NCBI GenBank assembly: GCA_019843655.1
Contig: JACDQD010000005.1
Span: 8,149,575-8,213,574, forward strand
Direction: 5' to 3'
DNA from: Lethocerus indicus
Lineage: Eukaryota; Arthropoda; Insecta; Hemiptera; Belostomatidae
Length of the DNA stretch: 64,000 nucleotides
Both the position numbers and the translations under genes were made by a program. Of this stretch, positions 14,200 to 27,867 are shown piece after piece. The notes under the pieces are model-generated. The model was not told the DNA's origin. It saw nothing but the letters and a program-made list of their open reading frames with translations, and searched no databases. Position 1 is the stretch's first letter, and each line of letters opens with the position of its first letter.

Positions 14200-16181
14200 T
14201 TCAAACGCAGAACGCGATCCCTTTGTGAACCACGTACAATACAATTTTCCAACAACGTACTGGGTATTTAATTTCATTTTTTTTCTGTAAAGTGAGACAA
14301 AAAATATAAAATTCCGGAGAAAAATAAACAAAATTCGGGACCTTCGAGAACGATCTTCGATTCCCGATAGCGTATTTAAAAAGTTGTTCTCAATAGATGC
14401 ACCATTTACGGGTGTATTTACTACAGACTCGTCTGTCGGAGCTATTCTATGATCAAAATCAGGATATTTTTACGATTTATTGCAGAAAACAGTCATCGAA
14501 ACCAGTCAGAGAGACTGTAATAAAAAAGTATAGTAAATAAAAAAGTTACTGATTCAAATTCAAAATACTCTGATTCAAACAGATTATATTACAGGTAACA
14601 TATCAGACGGAGGTCCCGTAAAATCCAACCTAGCATGCGGCCAAATCACGTAACTTTATATTATTCGTGCCGTCAATATACGGTGTGCGGAATTAGACCC
14701 GGAGGAAGCTAAAGAATCCCGTCTTTTGTTTTCGGGCGTCGCCTCCAGTTATCCGGCAGAGAGTTCCGGGGTCGGCAGGGCGCTGCTGCACAAAAAAGGC
14801 CGCAGGCTTTAGATCCAAACTGAAAGGGCGAGGGGTGGTGGTGGTTGGTGGGGGGGGGGACTGTGAGGAGCTTAAGACCGGGACATTAATTGGAGAAGGA
14901 TGGCGGTTTTATCTTCAGAGGCGGAAGGAAGGGGGGCACCCGGGGACTTAGCGCCGGGACAGTTTGTCTTTGGGGCCGCGGTGGTAACCCCCCCGGACCC
15001 TTCGTCCCCGCCTAACCGCCTTCCGGCTAAGGAGCAAACTCCCCTATAAATACGCCCCCTTTGCCCACCCGACCGAGGATATCCAATCTGATTTCGCCCT
15101 CGGAGGAGCCCGACAAAAACCCTATTTCCGGATCGGCCTCCGGTAACCGGGATACGATAGACGGAACGCATTAGTTACGGCAACTAAATATCGGATACTA
15201 TCTTTGAAAAATACCTTTCCTCCTTAGTTTTCTTTTCATTTTTATGAATTTTAGCGTTTCTCTGATATCACGAAAAAATAATTTACCAAGAAAATCACAC
15301 ATTTAGACGAAAGATGAGCATAGTACTCCTTAATACTTGAGAGAGTAGTTGCTCAGTGTTAAATGTTGTTATATAATTCTGCATGCAGCTGGTGCAACCG
15401 GAATATTCATCTCTTTACGTATTACGTTCATGATATATATATCCTCAGGCATATATCTGTAATATACGTACTAATGAAGAGATGGGGGGAAGATGGGAGG
15501 GTACGCCATATGGGTTGTCAGTGTAATTAGGTGACTGTGAGTGATAATTATAGACAGGTATGGAGAGAGAGAGAGAGTGTGTCGTATGTACACAGGGAGT
15601 GCATTACACAGAAGGGCCCCGAACCAGAAGGGACAATAGATCCGTCCCGCCCACAGACCACTATCGCACCATTCACACCACTGTCCCCCCCCCTCCCATA
15701 GGCAAGTCGTAAACCATATACACATCTCAGCCACCGTTTCATTAGTGTTCATCGAAGCCTTCAGGGATTCCCGAAACAATTAACGGAGAGGTAAAAAACC
15801 TGGCGGAACTGGTAATTATAAATATTTCAAAAAGCCAATCAAACTGATCGAAAACTATGGCCGCCGACAGAAGGACTCGCTTTAGGATAATTTACTTGAT
15901 TGTAGGCCATATTATTCGGTGAAAAACCTATTCACTATCCATCCAGGTTAATCTCGCATGTTATTAATCAACGAAGTTTTATCATTCAGTACCTTATCAC
16001 CAACCGAACTTGTTTTAAATAATTTTCTTGCGATTGTACGAAAGCCCGTTCGAACCGGGGATAGGGTGCTTTCCTTGGAATTGAGGACAACTATCTCTAT
16101 CGCAGTTATGGAGAATCCGGCGGAAAGAATGGGCCAACGATGGAGAGGAATAAATTATTTCAGAAGTAAAGGTCGAACTAA

Positions 16182-16207
16182 TCGCCAGGCAGTATTGAGA
16201 GCAAAAC
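16182..16207 (+). repeat. Dispersed repeat fragment, pair of 62632-62657
   Basis: TCGCCAGGCAGTATTGAGAG, then CAAAAC, matches 22 of 26 bases at 62632-62657. A weaker relative (TCGCCAGGTTTTGAGACC) lies at 33084. Confidence 0.45.
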
Positions 16208-17041
16208 CCACGCCATGTTTCATCGCTCCTAATAGTGCTTAGATGGCTCAAACATTTGAGAGGATAATCAAGTTTATGGAGTCAAGCATTATTTAACTGG
16301 AACTACTAATTCAATGAATAAATGAGAATTTAATAGAGAATACGGCTGATTGTAAATCTGAAGTGGACACTTCTCCGATCACAGTTCAGAATGAATCGGG
16401 GCGTGATAAGAATAAGTGGACATGACGTTTATTGAATAGAAGAACTCGAATTGATTACGCGGCCAATGTTGCGGCTAATGGTCCGATACCGGGTTGAAAT
16501 GTTGTTATTGGGTTTGGAAATGCATAAAGACCGGCGGAGATGGAGAGAGATAACGGGGCGGAGCGGTAATAACGTGCCGCCAGATAGAAGTGGCACTCGA
16601 CAATGGCCGGCTCGTAAATGTCGGATGGAGGGTGGTAACCATCGACAGGGAAAGCGGTGCCGATAAAAGCGGTTCCGACAGCGGAAAACTGCCGGACGTT
16701 TTCCCAACCCCCACTCTTTTTTCGGAAAATTAACCGGGGGCCATAAATCAGTAGTCATATCGGGATTTTGCAACATCGCAGCTTCCCGACCGCCCTTTGC
16801 TCATAACCAAAGTTACTGGGACATTGGACAGATTTGAACTCTTGTTTCACCAACTCAGAGAATTTTATCAGGAAAAAATTATTAAAGAAGTTATTACATA
16901 ATTGTTCGAAATGCAACTTATAATTTCGATTTATAATAAAATGGGAAAGGAATATTTTATTTCGATAATTGTTCTTTAGTTAGTTTAGAATACCTGTTTT
17001 GTGGCCTGCGAGGGGATAGAATAATGTAGATTTAGTGTGTC

Positions 17042-17127
17042 TGTCTCCTATCGCCGGTTTGGTCTTTTGCTCGAGAAAGACCGTTTGGTCTTTCTCGAGC
17101 AAAAGACCAAACCAGTGAGAGGAGACA
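17042..17127. repeat. Long near-perfect inverted repeat (hairpin), 4-base loop
   Basis: The inner arms 17056-17082 and 17087-17113 are perfect 27-bp reverse complements around a GTTT loop and include CTCGAG in each arm. The pairing extends outward with a short mismatched stretch to TGTCTCCT / AGGAGACA, giving arms of about 41 bp (17042-17082 and 17087-17127). No coding potential. It may be a recent fold-back duplication, a small fold-back element or a transcribed hairpin. Confidence 0.9.
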
Positions 17128-18700
17128 ATCACGCGAAATCTACGGTTCTTCGGTTATATTTAGCATAGAAACAAATATATTTTTCCGGCATAGATTTTTC
17201 ATACAAAATCTTTTTTCAAATTTTTAAAGCGAGAGGGAGAGAGACAGGGGGAGGGGGACTACGGAGCGGTGTCATTTCCGATTACAGCGTTACATTAATT
17301 GTGAAACACAAGTTCTCCAATTCAAGGAATAAAAAGACTGTGCGGGGACCTGTTGCTTCAGAACGTGATATTTTTGTTGCGCTAAGTTCGGTCCGATAAA
17401 ATGCTAAGCAAACAAAATAGATAGCAATATTTACTGTCCTTTATGTGGCCTTTCTATTAAAACAAATCGAGCTGATAGAATCCGGACTAACTGTCAATTG
17501 TATACATGGCAAATATATCATAATCAATAATGTGTAAAGTAATTATATGTTAATTAAGCCCCACCCTGATTATATCTAAGATAACTGTAAATTTCTAAAT
17601 AATAAAACTTCATTAACTTTTTGTTATATTCTTATATCTTACAGGTGCGCTCAAGAACCACGCAATACAAAAAAACATTGTACAGAAATCTCGTGCTTTA
17701 AGTAAATTTACAATTTCAGTCGGGTGGGAATTAAAGTTCGGTAAAGTCACCGAATTTTAGATTCAGTTAGATCAATCAGTATCGACAGAAATGAATAAAT
17801 GTCAGTAAAATGTGCGCGCCGTACTACTTGATTTATAAGGTTGATGATACCTCCGCTGCTCGTAAAGACCAGATAAGCCATCATAATCCTTCCCGTTCAA
17901 AGACGTTTTCCTGCTGCTGTTACTGGATTTTATAGATAGCATAACTTTGATAAAGAACCTTGAATCTCTCCTCAATCACTCAATAATCCTTGAGACCATG
18001 AAGTTTTTCCTAAAATATGCGGTAGACATTACTGCCCGACGCGATTGTTATGATACGCGTAGCTAGTTGCCTTGTGACGTATGGTTTCCACAAGCACTGG
18101 TACTTTCCAGACAGAGAATTGGCATAGCAACACGAGCAACTGGCATGGCAAACAAAATTGATTCCAATCAATTTGTGACGTTCACTTCATGTCTCTATAG
18201 AGGAGGAGTGTAGCCTGTTTGTATTAAAAATAAATTTATTAATAACACTAATGTCTTTTTTGAGTAATTTCACTCTGACTACAGAAATGAATATATTGCT
18301 CTAGCAGTAGAACAATGTTGAAACATAAATATATTGGAAAAAATAACAGTCTAGTTATATGTAGATAATTAAAAACAATAACCCGTCCTGGGTGGGACAC
18401 CCTGGAACTGGTTCCGTCTACTCCTTGCAATGCCTGTCGTCCAGCCTCGAATAATTAGACAGCCACAGCCACCGTTAACATTTGACAGGATTTTGCAACA
18501 GATATATGAAACAAAGCAATCCTCTAGACAAGGCGGCGGTGGTTGAAAGCACAATTCCCGGCGGAAGAGAGAAAACCTGTCCCCGTCATAGGTTGCAACA
18601 TGCGGGGTTAAACCGCTACTAACCCGCGAGCTACGTGGCGGGGGACAGAAGGCAAACTTTCACAGACCAAAGTTGGAAGATCCACACACGCTCAACACAT

Positions 18701-18726
18701 ACACACACACACACACACAGACACAC
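18701..18726. repeat. (AC)n microsatellite
   Basis: About nine AC units, a G interruption, then three more. Confidence 0.9.
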
Positions 18727-19194
18727 TCATCACACAGCCGTTACCCCGTCCCGTCTTACCGTATCCGGCCATATGTCCGTTTTATTGGACGTCCGGTATA
18801 TTCCGTCGCTTGTATCGTTTAGTAAGTCCCACGCGGTCCAAATTATGTGGAACAAGTGCTGGAAATAAAAAGGCGGGAACAGTAAAAAATAAAAAAAGGA
18901 AGAAATTATTATATATCAACTTGGCCACGGTCAGAGCCCGCTTTCTCCCCATATACCAGGAGGAGGCCTAGAAGATCTATCGCAACCCCGCTGTGACAGT
19001 GATTAGTGGGCGGCAGTGGCAACGACGTACGCGAATATTATCAGATACAGGACGGACAGAGCAGGCAGAAACAATGTTTTATAAATATCAAAAATACAAT
19101 TCATTTATCACAACTCCTTGGCAACAGCCACCGGAACAGCTTCACTCATAATATTATTTACAACCTCCTGCTATCTAAATTCCGCCCTGAAATA

Positions 19195-19196
<2 letters not shown>

Positions 19197-19242
<46 letters not shown>
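19197..19242. repeat. (AT)n microsatellite
   Basis: About 23 uninterrupted AT units. It creates a spurious poly-YI open frame. Confidence 0.95.
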
Positions 19243-19244
<2 letters not shown>

Positions 19245-21340
19245 ACAAAGTATTTTAAATAAATGAAACACATACGTTATTTTGATGGCTGCATACTAAC
19301 GGTCGTTGTTAGTTGTCATCAGACTTTTAATTATAAACTAAATTATATAGCATACTAATAATCCTCACTTATTAGGATCAAATTATCATAAATAATATAG
19401 CAGATATCCAAAAAAAATAGTAAAAATAAAACAAACTTTCCCTAACAAAGCGAAAATATATTTAGTACCATTCGGCGAGAAACGGAAACGGATTTGAACA
19501 CCGAATGCAGACACTGAACTTGATAGGAACCCTTTCAAATATTTATTTGGCCAAATTTAATCTTATTTCTAAATAGGACAAGCGAAATGTACTGAAATAT
19601 GCCGGGCAGAGTTCCTCCCTACAGCGAGTGCACAGGTTTCCCGCTCCGAGTTAAAACGTTCTACGCTCACGACGCTGAGATTTAAACCGTCGCTTCGGTC
19701 CGAAGCCAAAAATGGTCAAATCGTGTTTGGAGAATACACAAAACGTGTAACTCCGTTCAAAACTTCGAAATTAAATCCCGCTCACACAATGCACCCGCAT
19801 GAATATTGTACAGCGTATATGGTAAAAGTAACTGAGGCGGTCACGTTTATGAGAGCACGATGGATGAATCCGGGCCTATGAAAATCCGGGTTCCTCCCTC
19901 TCAAGATTTCTCGTCATTTCAATGTATAGGGATCGGCCCAAGTGTTTTATATCAATTGCCATTCGGTATGCGCGACTTCAAACTTTTTGAGCCCTTTTGG
20001 AATTGTAAATAGAAGAATAGACGTATTTATCTTATGAATCAAGATAAGTAAAGACTGAGGGGAATAGTGGTCAAGAATATGCAGTGCTCTTTCTTTTTAT
20101 CCCAGAACCATAAAACAGGTAATTCAGATATATGACGTCAGACACTACTCACAGAACTCATATTTAATTTGTGATAAAAACGAAATACGAACACGCTACT
20201 AGTGTTTAAATTAATTTCAAACAGAAAATACAAATGGGAAATTTTATAGTTTCGACAGAGTAGAAAAGCAATAATTTTCTTAATCCGCCCGCCCACTCGG
20301 AACCATTAACCGGTGAAGAAATCGGGGTGAGGGTATTTTCATTTCGACTGCAAATACCCATAAAAACCCGGAATTAGGGCGAACCGTAAACGGGACGAGG
20401 ACAAAGTGCCGAAGCTGTAAATCAAAGCGTCCGACGCCTGTAGGAAGGTGAGTTACAGAAACCAGCTCAAGACATGAGTGGGGGTACGTAATCGTGACTG
20501 CGGTACATTAAGTTGTCAACGTCGAACCGAAAAAGAAAGGAAGTTAAATGAATAAAAGGAAAGATTGGGGCGACGATAATAAAGACAAAACTGTGGGCGA
20601 AATTAAGAAGCCCAAGAGAAGAATTTCCAAATACGAGCGGCCCAGACCAAGGCGTGGGAGACCGTTGAAGAGCACTCAACTCCACTTCAAAGATGTTGTC
20701 CTCTACTGGCTGAAGATATTCAAATACCTCTTCCGGTTTTAGAAATAGCAGCTACCGTGCCTCTGTCTGTGTACTTTCTATCGCTGTTCGTGGCCCAGAG
20801 AATTGTTTTTACCGGAAGTTAGATCATAGTTCAACAGCCTCAGAGGTCCGAAAGAGCCAGAAACTGAGAAAGTGAAGAACCGGAGTAAAAACCATAACGG
20901 ACTGACTAATTAAAGTTTTCATGAAGAAAACGGGAAGAAGAAGAACCATAGAAGGAGAGAAAATTTGACGATTTCGATCGAGGATTTTTCAGGATTCAGG
21001 ACAACTCCTGAAATCATTCAGAGAGGTAAAAGCACTGTAAAGATGCACAAAGTACCGGTAAACTACCTTGCTAAGAAGCGATGCTACAATACTACCTCGG
21101 TCTTATCAAGCTCAATAAAGCAACAGTGTATGGAACCCGGACGGAATATGAATTGTTTATCATCTCCTACAAGAAATTCATTCACGGTATAGGGGGCGGC
21201 ATGGCGTGAACACCATGCGGGGGTTGTTGGGGCTTCTCCCCCGTTCGCCCGGAGTCGGGACCTTGGAGTAACGGAAGATGCCGTCGCGGGCGAATTATCT
21301 CGGTTGGATTCCCTGTGTAATTAAAACCGTCGAAAGACCG

Positions 21341-21391
21341 AGAGGGAGGGAGGGAGAGGGAGGGAGGGAGGGAAGGAGGGAGGGAGGGAGA
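21341..21391. repeat. (GGGA)n purine tract
   Basis: About 50 bases of AGGG repeats with a few interruptions. A strand-asymmetric polypurine stretch. Confidence 0.95.
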
Positions 21392-21812
21392 CGGAGCGGG
21401 ATCCCAGAGATGATTGAGAGGAATGCAGTCGCGCTCCGATAAACTCCCTCCCACTTGTATACCCCCGCTCGAGGGGCTCAACCCCGGCCTTAACTAACCC
21501 CTCACTGCCAATGTTCACCGGGCATCGAATTTCATTAATAAGAGTCGGTACGGAGGGAGGAATATATAAACAGACATAGTAAACTGAAACGGAGAAAGTA
21601 CCTATGTATATATAACTCAGTAAATTCTGCGGAAGTTCAAAGCAGTGAAAAAGGTTTTAATCTGAATCCCCGCAGTGGTTTAAATTCGCGCTTTGATTCA
21701 TGTTCTTTTATTAGTAATATATTGAATATTATAATAGATAATATCACATATGGCGGTACTATTTTGAGAACCACGGTAATAGTGATGCGCAGTACTGAAT
21801 GCCCCACAGGAC

Positions 21813-21844
21813 TAAGACCAAGTAAGCAAGTGGAGACAGAAGAT
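21813..21844 (+). repeat. Dispersed repeat fragment, pair of 63219-63250
   Basis: Of 32 bases, 28 match the stretch at 63219-63250, including GCAAGTGGAGACA. In both places the frame reads as (L/V)RP(S/N)(K/R)QVET(E/Q)D, hinting at a former coding repeat, but no protein family is recognised. Confidence 0.55.
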
Positions 21845-24800
21845 CATAAAGATCATATAATATTATTTTACTACTTTGTGGCACACAGACTTTGTGCCCC
21901 AGAAAATACTTCGCGCTTTTCCGCCATTGTTCCTGGTATTGTATTTTACTATTGTGTTTGGTTACGTCTTAATTAATTACGTGGGGCAGAGTTGAGAGGA
22001 AAACTTTCGCAAATGTCATCCAGAAAAGAGACTAAAAAAAGTATTGACTACACATTCAGCAGTGCAATAAACATTAAACAGTTGTGGCTATTCTACCTTA
22101 ATGCATTAACGATCCGAATCAGCACCGGTAAGAAATTGAGCTTAACAGCTGTTGATATCCTAATCCTTCACACTAATGGATACTAGCGCCCCCTCAACTC
22201 ATAACCCCGTAGCGGAACTAATACTGAAGGACTGCAGTCCCTTAACTTCGGCTCGCTACCAGTCTTCCCCTCCTTACTGATACAAGAGGATGACGAGACC
22301 TTCTTCCGCCGTCTATTGGTTTGAGCCGGGGGGATCAAATTTCATTAGTCGATAAACGAGAAGAGGGAATAACAGAAGCGGACCGTACCAAAAGAAAATG
22401 CTCGGCCCGAATTGGTCTCGGGTTTCGGGACACCCAAAACCAGTCTGTAAAAACTAGAATGCCAAATATTTAGGTATAAGGTTTATTAATACGAAGGGAA
22501 ATTTATTCTATTCGAGGGAAGATAGGAGTCGGACCCGGAATCTTCAGGTTAGCGATCTTATTGCCGGGACCTAATCTCAGGTGAGTTTAGAACTACCCTT
22601 CCAAACCAACCACCTTAGAATAGGGTCCAAAATAGTTAGCGGTTAAAAGAATCAGGGCCCTCAATCAATTAAAATTTGGACTGATCAATAAAAATAATAT
22701 TCTTCAATAGTCGTGAAATTAACGGTATAAGAAAATACTCATATTTCCTTTCGTGTTGATAGAGAAAGTTTTTAATAAACATTTCAAGGAAAAATCCTCC
22801 CATCACCGGAGCACTGAAATCCGAGTCCGAAACGTCCCACTTCCACATGTTGTTTTACAATTCAAGAGTGGTAATTGGAAAGAGTACCGTGGCGTATATC
22901 AATTTTTCTCGCGTAATGGGTTGAATTTCAATTGGAAAACGTTGTAGGTGCCTTTTCAGGTTCGAAACAGGGCTGAAAGGTCGTCGAAACATTCAACGTA
23001 AAAGTCCGCTTTTTTAGCACTGAAAATTTCCACTCTTCAACTATTTGCATTATACGCTGAGAAATTATGTTCAAGGTGTTCCCTTATAACAAGAATAAAC
23101 AAAATTAAAGAAACAAAATAATTTAGAAAATCGGGTAACTTTTATTAATTGGTAATGTTTGCAATCGAGTGAAGCTTTCGAGCGGAACATTTCATTCTTT
23201 ATAAGGAATAATTTAAAAGCTCGTTCATTGTAGCCGACTGTTATTTAAACGGAGATAAGAGAAATACAAAAATCAAAGCGGTATAAACGGGCGGGAGATA
23301 GCGAGGGCCATTTGCGACGGCAGTAGGAATGAGGCCGAAGAAAGAAGAGGGCGTTTCTCACCGATTCCTCGACTCGCACAGCCATTATCGGGAAAGGTCC
23401 TACGCCTTTACGAGAGGGCTGGGGGAGAGGAAGCCGTTATATTCGCCAAATAATTGCGGAGATAAGATTCAGGGAAGGAGCCGGCCGTCTCTGCTCCTTT
23501 TTTCAGACAGGCTGAGAAAATTTTACATCGAAACAGATAAAGACTGGAGAGTCTTCCGGAGTGTGGCAGGACCGCGAACGCCGGCCTTAAAAAGGACGAC
23601 GGAGAGAGAACACGGAGAAGCAGAGGGAATCAGATAAGGATCACATAAATAGGACGAGATAAATAGTCCGGGAGGATTTTCTCTGAAAACCCACAGGAGA
23701 TAAGATATTTTTATTGACTCCGAATAAGAAGGGAAAAAGAAAAAAAATATAAACAAAAAAATACTAAAAAATAACACCCCCCACCCCCCAGTCACAAAGT
23801 CACAGATAGCGGTCGACTATCAAAAAAAACCTTAAGAACTAATGTCGAGGCGGGCGCAATCGTTTTGTTTAGCCCATTAAATATTTGTCCAGGGGGGGCC
23901 GAAAGTACGGTTGTTAACAGGACAAAAGCCGGGATGGTTGAACGGTGCTGGGTGGGGGCAATAAAACTGAATTATTGTAGTTCACGCTTACCGCAGTCCA
24001 CGGCCACTCTCAAGCCCGGTCTGTTCTTGTTTTATGGAGGCGACCGGAGCACTGCGGATATTTATTATTGCTGTCGCGATCCGCCCAATTGTCTCTGTTG
24101 GAGGAGTCGCGGAAAAGCCGGCGCGACCTTTGAAACTAAACCGCAATACATCACCGCTCGTGCCGAACTTCCGCCCCCGAAAGCTCGTTGGCCTACTTCG
24201 GTAGCCGAAATGCCTCAATATAATCTACCGGCGGTGGCTAGAAGCCGAATCCCTTTTGGGGCAGGACCATATCAGCGAGCGGACTCAAGATCGCAAGATT
24301 AATAATGATGTTTAAAACCCTAGTGTATAAAACTGTGTACAAACAATTATGGGATTATATACTTATGCAGATGGATAGAATATTGGATCATATATCAACG
24401 TTATAGAACATCGTCCTCCTAAATCAGCACTAAGGAAATTTCCTTCATTTGCAAATTTGAATGGATCAAAAGAGAGAGGAGCTCATTAACTCCAGTGCAC
24501 TCATTACCATAATTCTTTTAATGTCGATAGCCCTTCACTCCTCACGTTTTTCATAGGCTGCGATAATAGGAACTTTCAACTCAAATCTTCAAAGTAATTT
24601 TGTAATTTCGACTTCATATATATTACTATCAAAACTTCTGGTGGACCAGCTTTATCACTTTAAGAGTTTTACGGGAAATCTGATGTAGTATACAAGATTA
24701 GGATGACATATAGGTCACCTTACAAAGCTCTTCCGTTACTGTCCAAGAGTTCTACTGAGGTACCTCCTAGGGCCCCGAAGTTCCCCGACCTTGCCCTGAG

Positions 24801-26901
24801 CGGCAGTCGCCGATGGTTATTTCTCTAATTACAATATTTGATTTACCGTGAAATATTGGTAATACTGATACAGGCGGGTCTAGAACAGTGCTCCCGGTAT
24901 GTCAACAGTGGGGTCAAACAGTGGTGCCGATTTCTGCTATTCGCCAGAGAGGGAGTCGCACGGGAGGCCATCCATCTCTGTCCCGGGCGGTGGGTTTTTT
25001 CAGAGAGCCCACTCGCATAATCTTCCATTTCTTCTGGCTTTTCCGCATCGATTCCGTCCCAGGTTCCTGCCGTATCCCAGCTACGTGTCCATCTACGGTA
25101 GTTCATTCGGTTTTTTTTTCTGAAAGGGTAGGTTCCTCCTTCCGCCCGTTCATAAATCTTGGAATCTTTCTTATGCGACCGGCATCTTTCCGGCGGCTCC
25201 ACCAGCACGCGGACCAGCCAAACGCTTTTAGCGCTCTTTCTACAAAACGCGGTTCCCCCTTTCATTTCGTCCTCACCTTCCCACCGAATTCTGTCTATTC
25301 CTATACCGTTGTATGCAAATATATAAACACCGAAACTAACTTGGCGGAGATTCGCGGGGAGAAACCGAAGACAGGAATGAACCCACGATTAAGAAGAAGA
25401 AATTATTTCAGAGAGCAAAACGTTCACAAATGCCACCGAGACAAGATTATGAACCAAAAAAAAACCAAACAGGCCTTCCGAACTGACAATCTTAGTGTTT
25501 TAAAGCGCTTACCAGGCAGGATTTTACACTAAGAACAAATATTAAATCGGTCCGCGGGGATACGAAACCCGGTCGACACGATAAATGCACGGTGCTTTCG
25601 GCTTCGGAATTTTCTGTCAATTGGTCCGCTTCCAAGAACCTCTTTATACATGGGGGGATATAACAACTTGAATTGAGAGGGGCTGCCTTAAAGCAGTTCC
25701 AATGAGTAAACATTGCCGTTAACAAGCTTTTCACTTCATCGACAAATTTTCCCCATCATCATCATAATTTTTAATAAATTAATAATAATATTTTTATAAA
25801 TTACTATTTTCAACTTTCACGCGGTCATACTAAGATAGTTGAGACGGTTTTAATAAAAAATGTCAATGAGTATAAAATATTCTGGATGAATAGAAAGAAC
25901 TGTGATCTCTAATTCCGTTTAGGAATACATATTGGAAAGGGCAGCGCAGTCGGACGGACGGGTGCATAAACATGGACACGAATCGATACGGGGCGCGCGG
26001 ATCTTTGTTTGTTTGACTCTAAACGACACCGGGACATATATATCAACCGTGAACATAAATTAAATGTTTCGCATAAACTTAGCATCAGCTATGCCCGTGT
26101 ATTATGCGCAGTAAATATCAAACTTGCAGACATGATCGTTGTGGCGTTTGTGTTTGTTGGTCATTCACTGTCACTGTTTGTACTAACAAACTCTGTTTGT
26201 CTATGCAGGCTATATCTTCAGCATATTTTTAGTACATTTACTGAAAATTACAGAACTTTTATTATATTATTAAATAGACGTATAAATAGTTAATACGGAC
26301 AATATCAAGATGACAATATTGATGGAAAATATGATCAACATTTTTGGTAATGTTATTATTTTGTATAATAATTCTCTTATATAATAATCTGCAAAGCATT
26401 TCGATTCAACAAAAAACCGATAGATAAATGTAGCAAATAACAAGATTACAATTTTGAACCATAAACCTCGGAAGCTACATCGGCTGTTTTCCAGTAAAGC
26501 CAGCAATGGAATAATAATTGCCTCCAAAACAATTCCGGGAATCACATTTTTTTACGCTCATTGTCGGGACATGAACTCATTTCAAATATAGAAAGGAATT
26601 CGCGAGAACGCGTGCGGATTATCATTTGCGCGGCACAACGTCTCGGCTCGAGTTTTCGATTAGAGACTCCGTTTGCGGCTTTCCGCCTTTGACACCACGA
26701 CGAAAAAAAAATCGCTCACAAATTTCCTTGTGAGTGTATTCATCCTCGCGCTAACAATCGTACTAACTAAGAGCACCAAGAGATATAACAGTTAAACCGA
26801 ACAATACGAAAACAAAAATTCGACTCAGATAATATTCCAAATAAACGGACTAGAACCGCATAAATACCCCCCTGGTGTACACCGATAGAACGGTATTTAC
26901 C

Positions 26902-26918
26902 ATATATATATATATATA
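26902..26918. repeat. (AT)n microsatellite, short
   Basis: About eight AT units. Confidence 0.85.
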
Positions 26919-27835
26919 GGTATTGAAGATGGCTACTAGGTACCAACAAGATATATAAAGATTGTTATGCTCGATGAACTATTAGTTCAGACAACAGATT
27001 ACTACTAAGGATGGGTGTAAAATTGCTAATGAAGAACAAGATCAACTTTTTTTAAAAATAGTAAACAGCAGACGACGGCCTAGTTTCAATAGGTCTAAAA
27101 GAGATCGGGGGCAAATTAATTTTAAAATTTGGATTAATTTCGAATCAGCGGATTATGTAATTTCCGCCAGCATGTGAAAACTCGGGTGGTTTTATTGCAG
27201 CGGAGAAACCTTCACTCCCACCGAAATCTCGACCCGATAGAGATTACGATCTGGGCGCAAACGCCACAGAACATTAGCTTTCTCCCTCAAGAACATCAAT
27301 CGAATATCTTTTGTAGTTGTAGTACTATAATAGGGAACGTAAGCGCCCATTGAGATACGAAGCGTAAGTCAAGAGGCTTAATATGATTTAAGGGCACTTT
27401 CGAATTACAACGATACTATATTATACCTAGGTGTGGCCTTTCTACAAATGAGCTAAAAAGTACTATCTTCTTGATATGTAGCTCAATGACTTCAACACTG
27501 CTGCAAACAGTTTTTCTCTCCAGTCACTTCGAAATTTCCCAAGTACTCCTAATACCTAATATACATTTTATAAAAGCGGCTAGTAACGAAGGGGTGGATC
27601 AGATGGGAGTCTGTTGTTCAGGAGCCAAACTGGAGTTGGCGAGCTCCAACTCTTTTTAATCCAAGATAACGATCTTTTTTCCCGGGGAAACAACAAAAAT
27701 CCAGGAACAGAGCATAGGCGGGGACTTTCTTTTCATCAAAAGCGTCCACGGCAAATAGAAAGAAATCCCATTCCGGGGAAACGGGGCCCGGAAAACGGAA
27801 TGAAAGGAGGGGCGAGAAGAACAGTCTAGAGCTTC

Positions 27836-27867
27836 CACACGCACACACACACACACCACCCACACAC
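27836..27867. repeat. (CA)n microsatellite, interrupted
   Basis: CA units interrupted by CCACCC. Confidence 0.85.

Larger units (their letters stand above)
1..17041. other. Non-coding block, probably intronic or intergenic
   Basis: No gene is recognised. It holds SINE-like fragments near 3996, 4535 and 5710, motif copies at 126 and 7268, GAG, CA and purine repeats, and a short palindrome TATAGTACTATA at 7311-7322. Open frames reach at most 141 codons and lack any family resemblance, splice-consistent structure or coding composition that I can recognise. Confidence 0.6.

Noticed and set aside
20548..20742. 64-codon frame with RPRRGRPLK, resembling an AT-hook
   Set aside because: A single short basic motif in a small frame with no other support. 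Likely chance.
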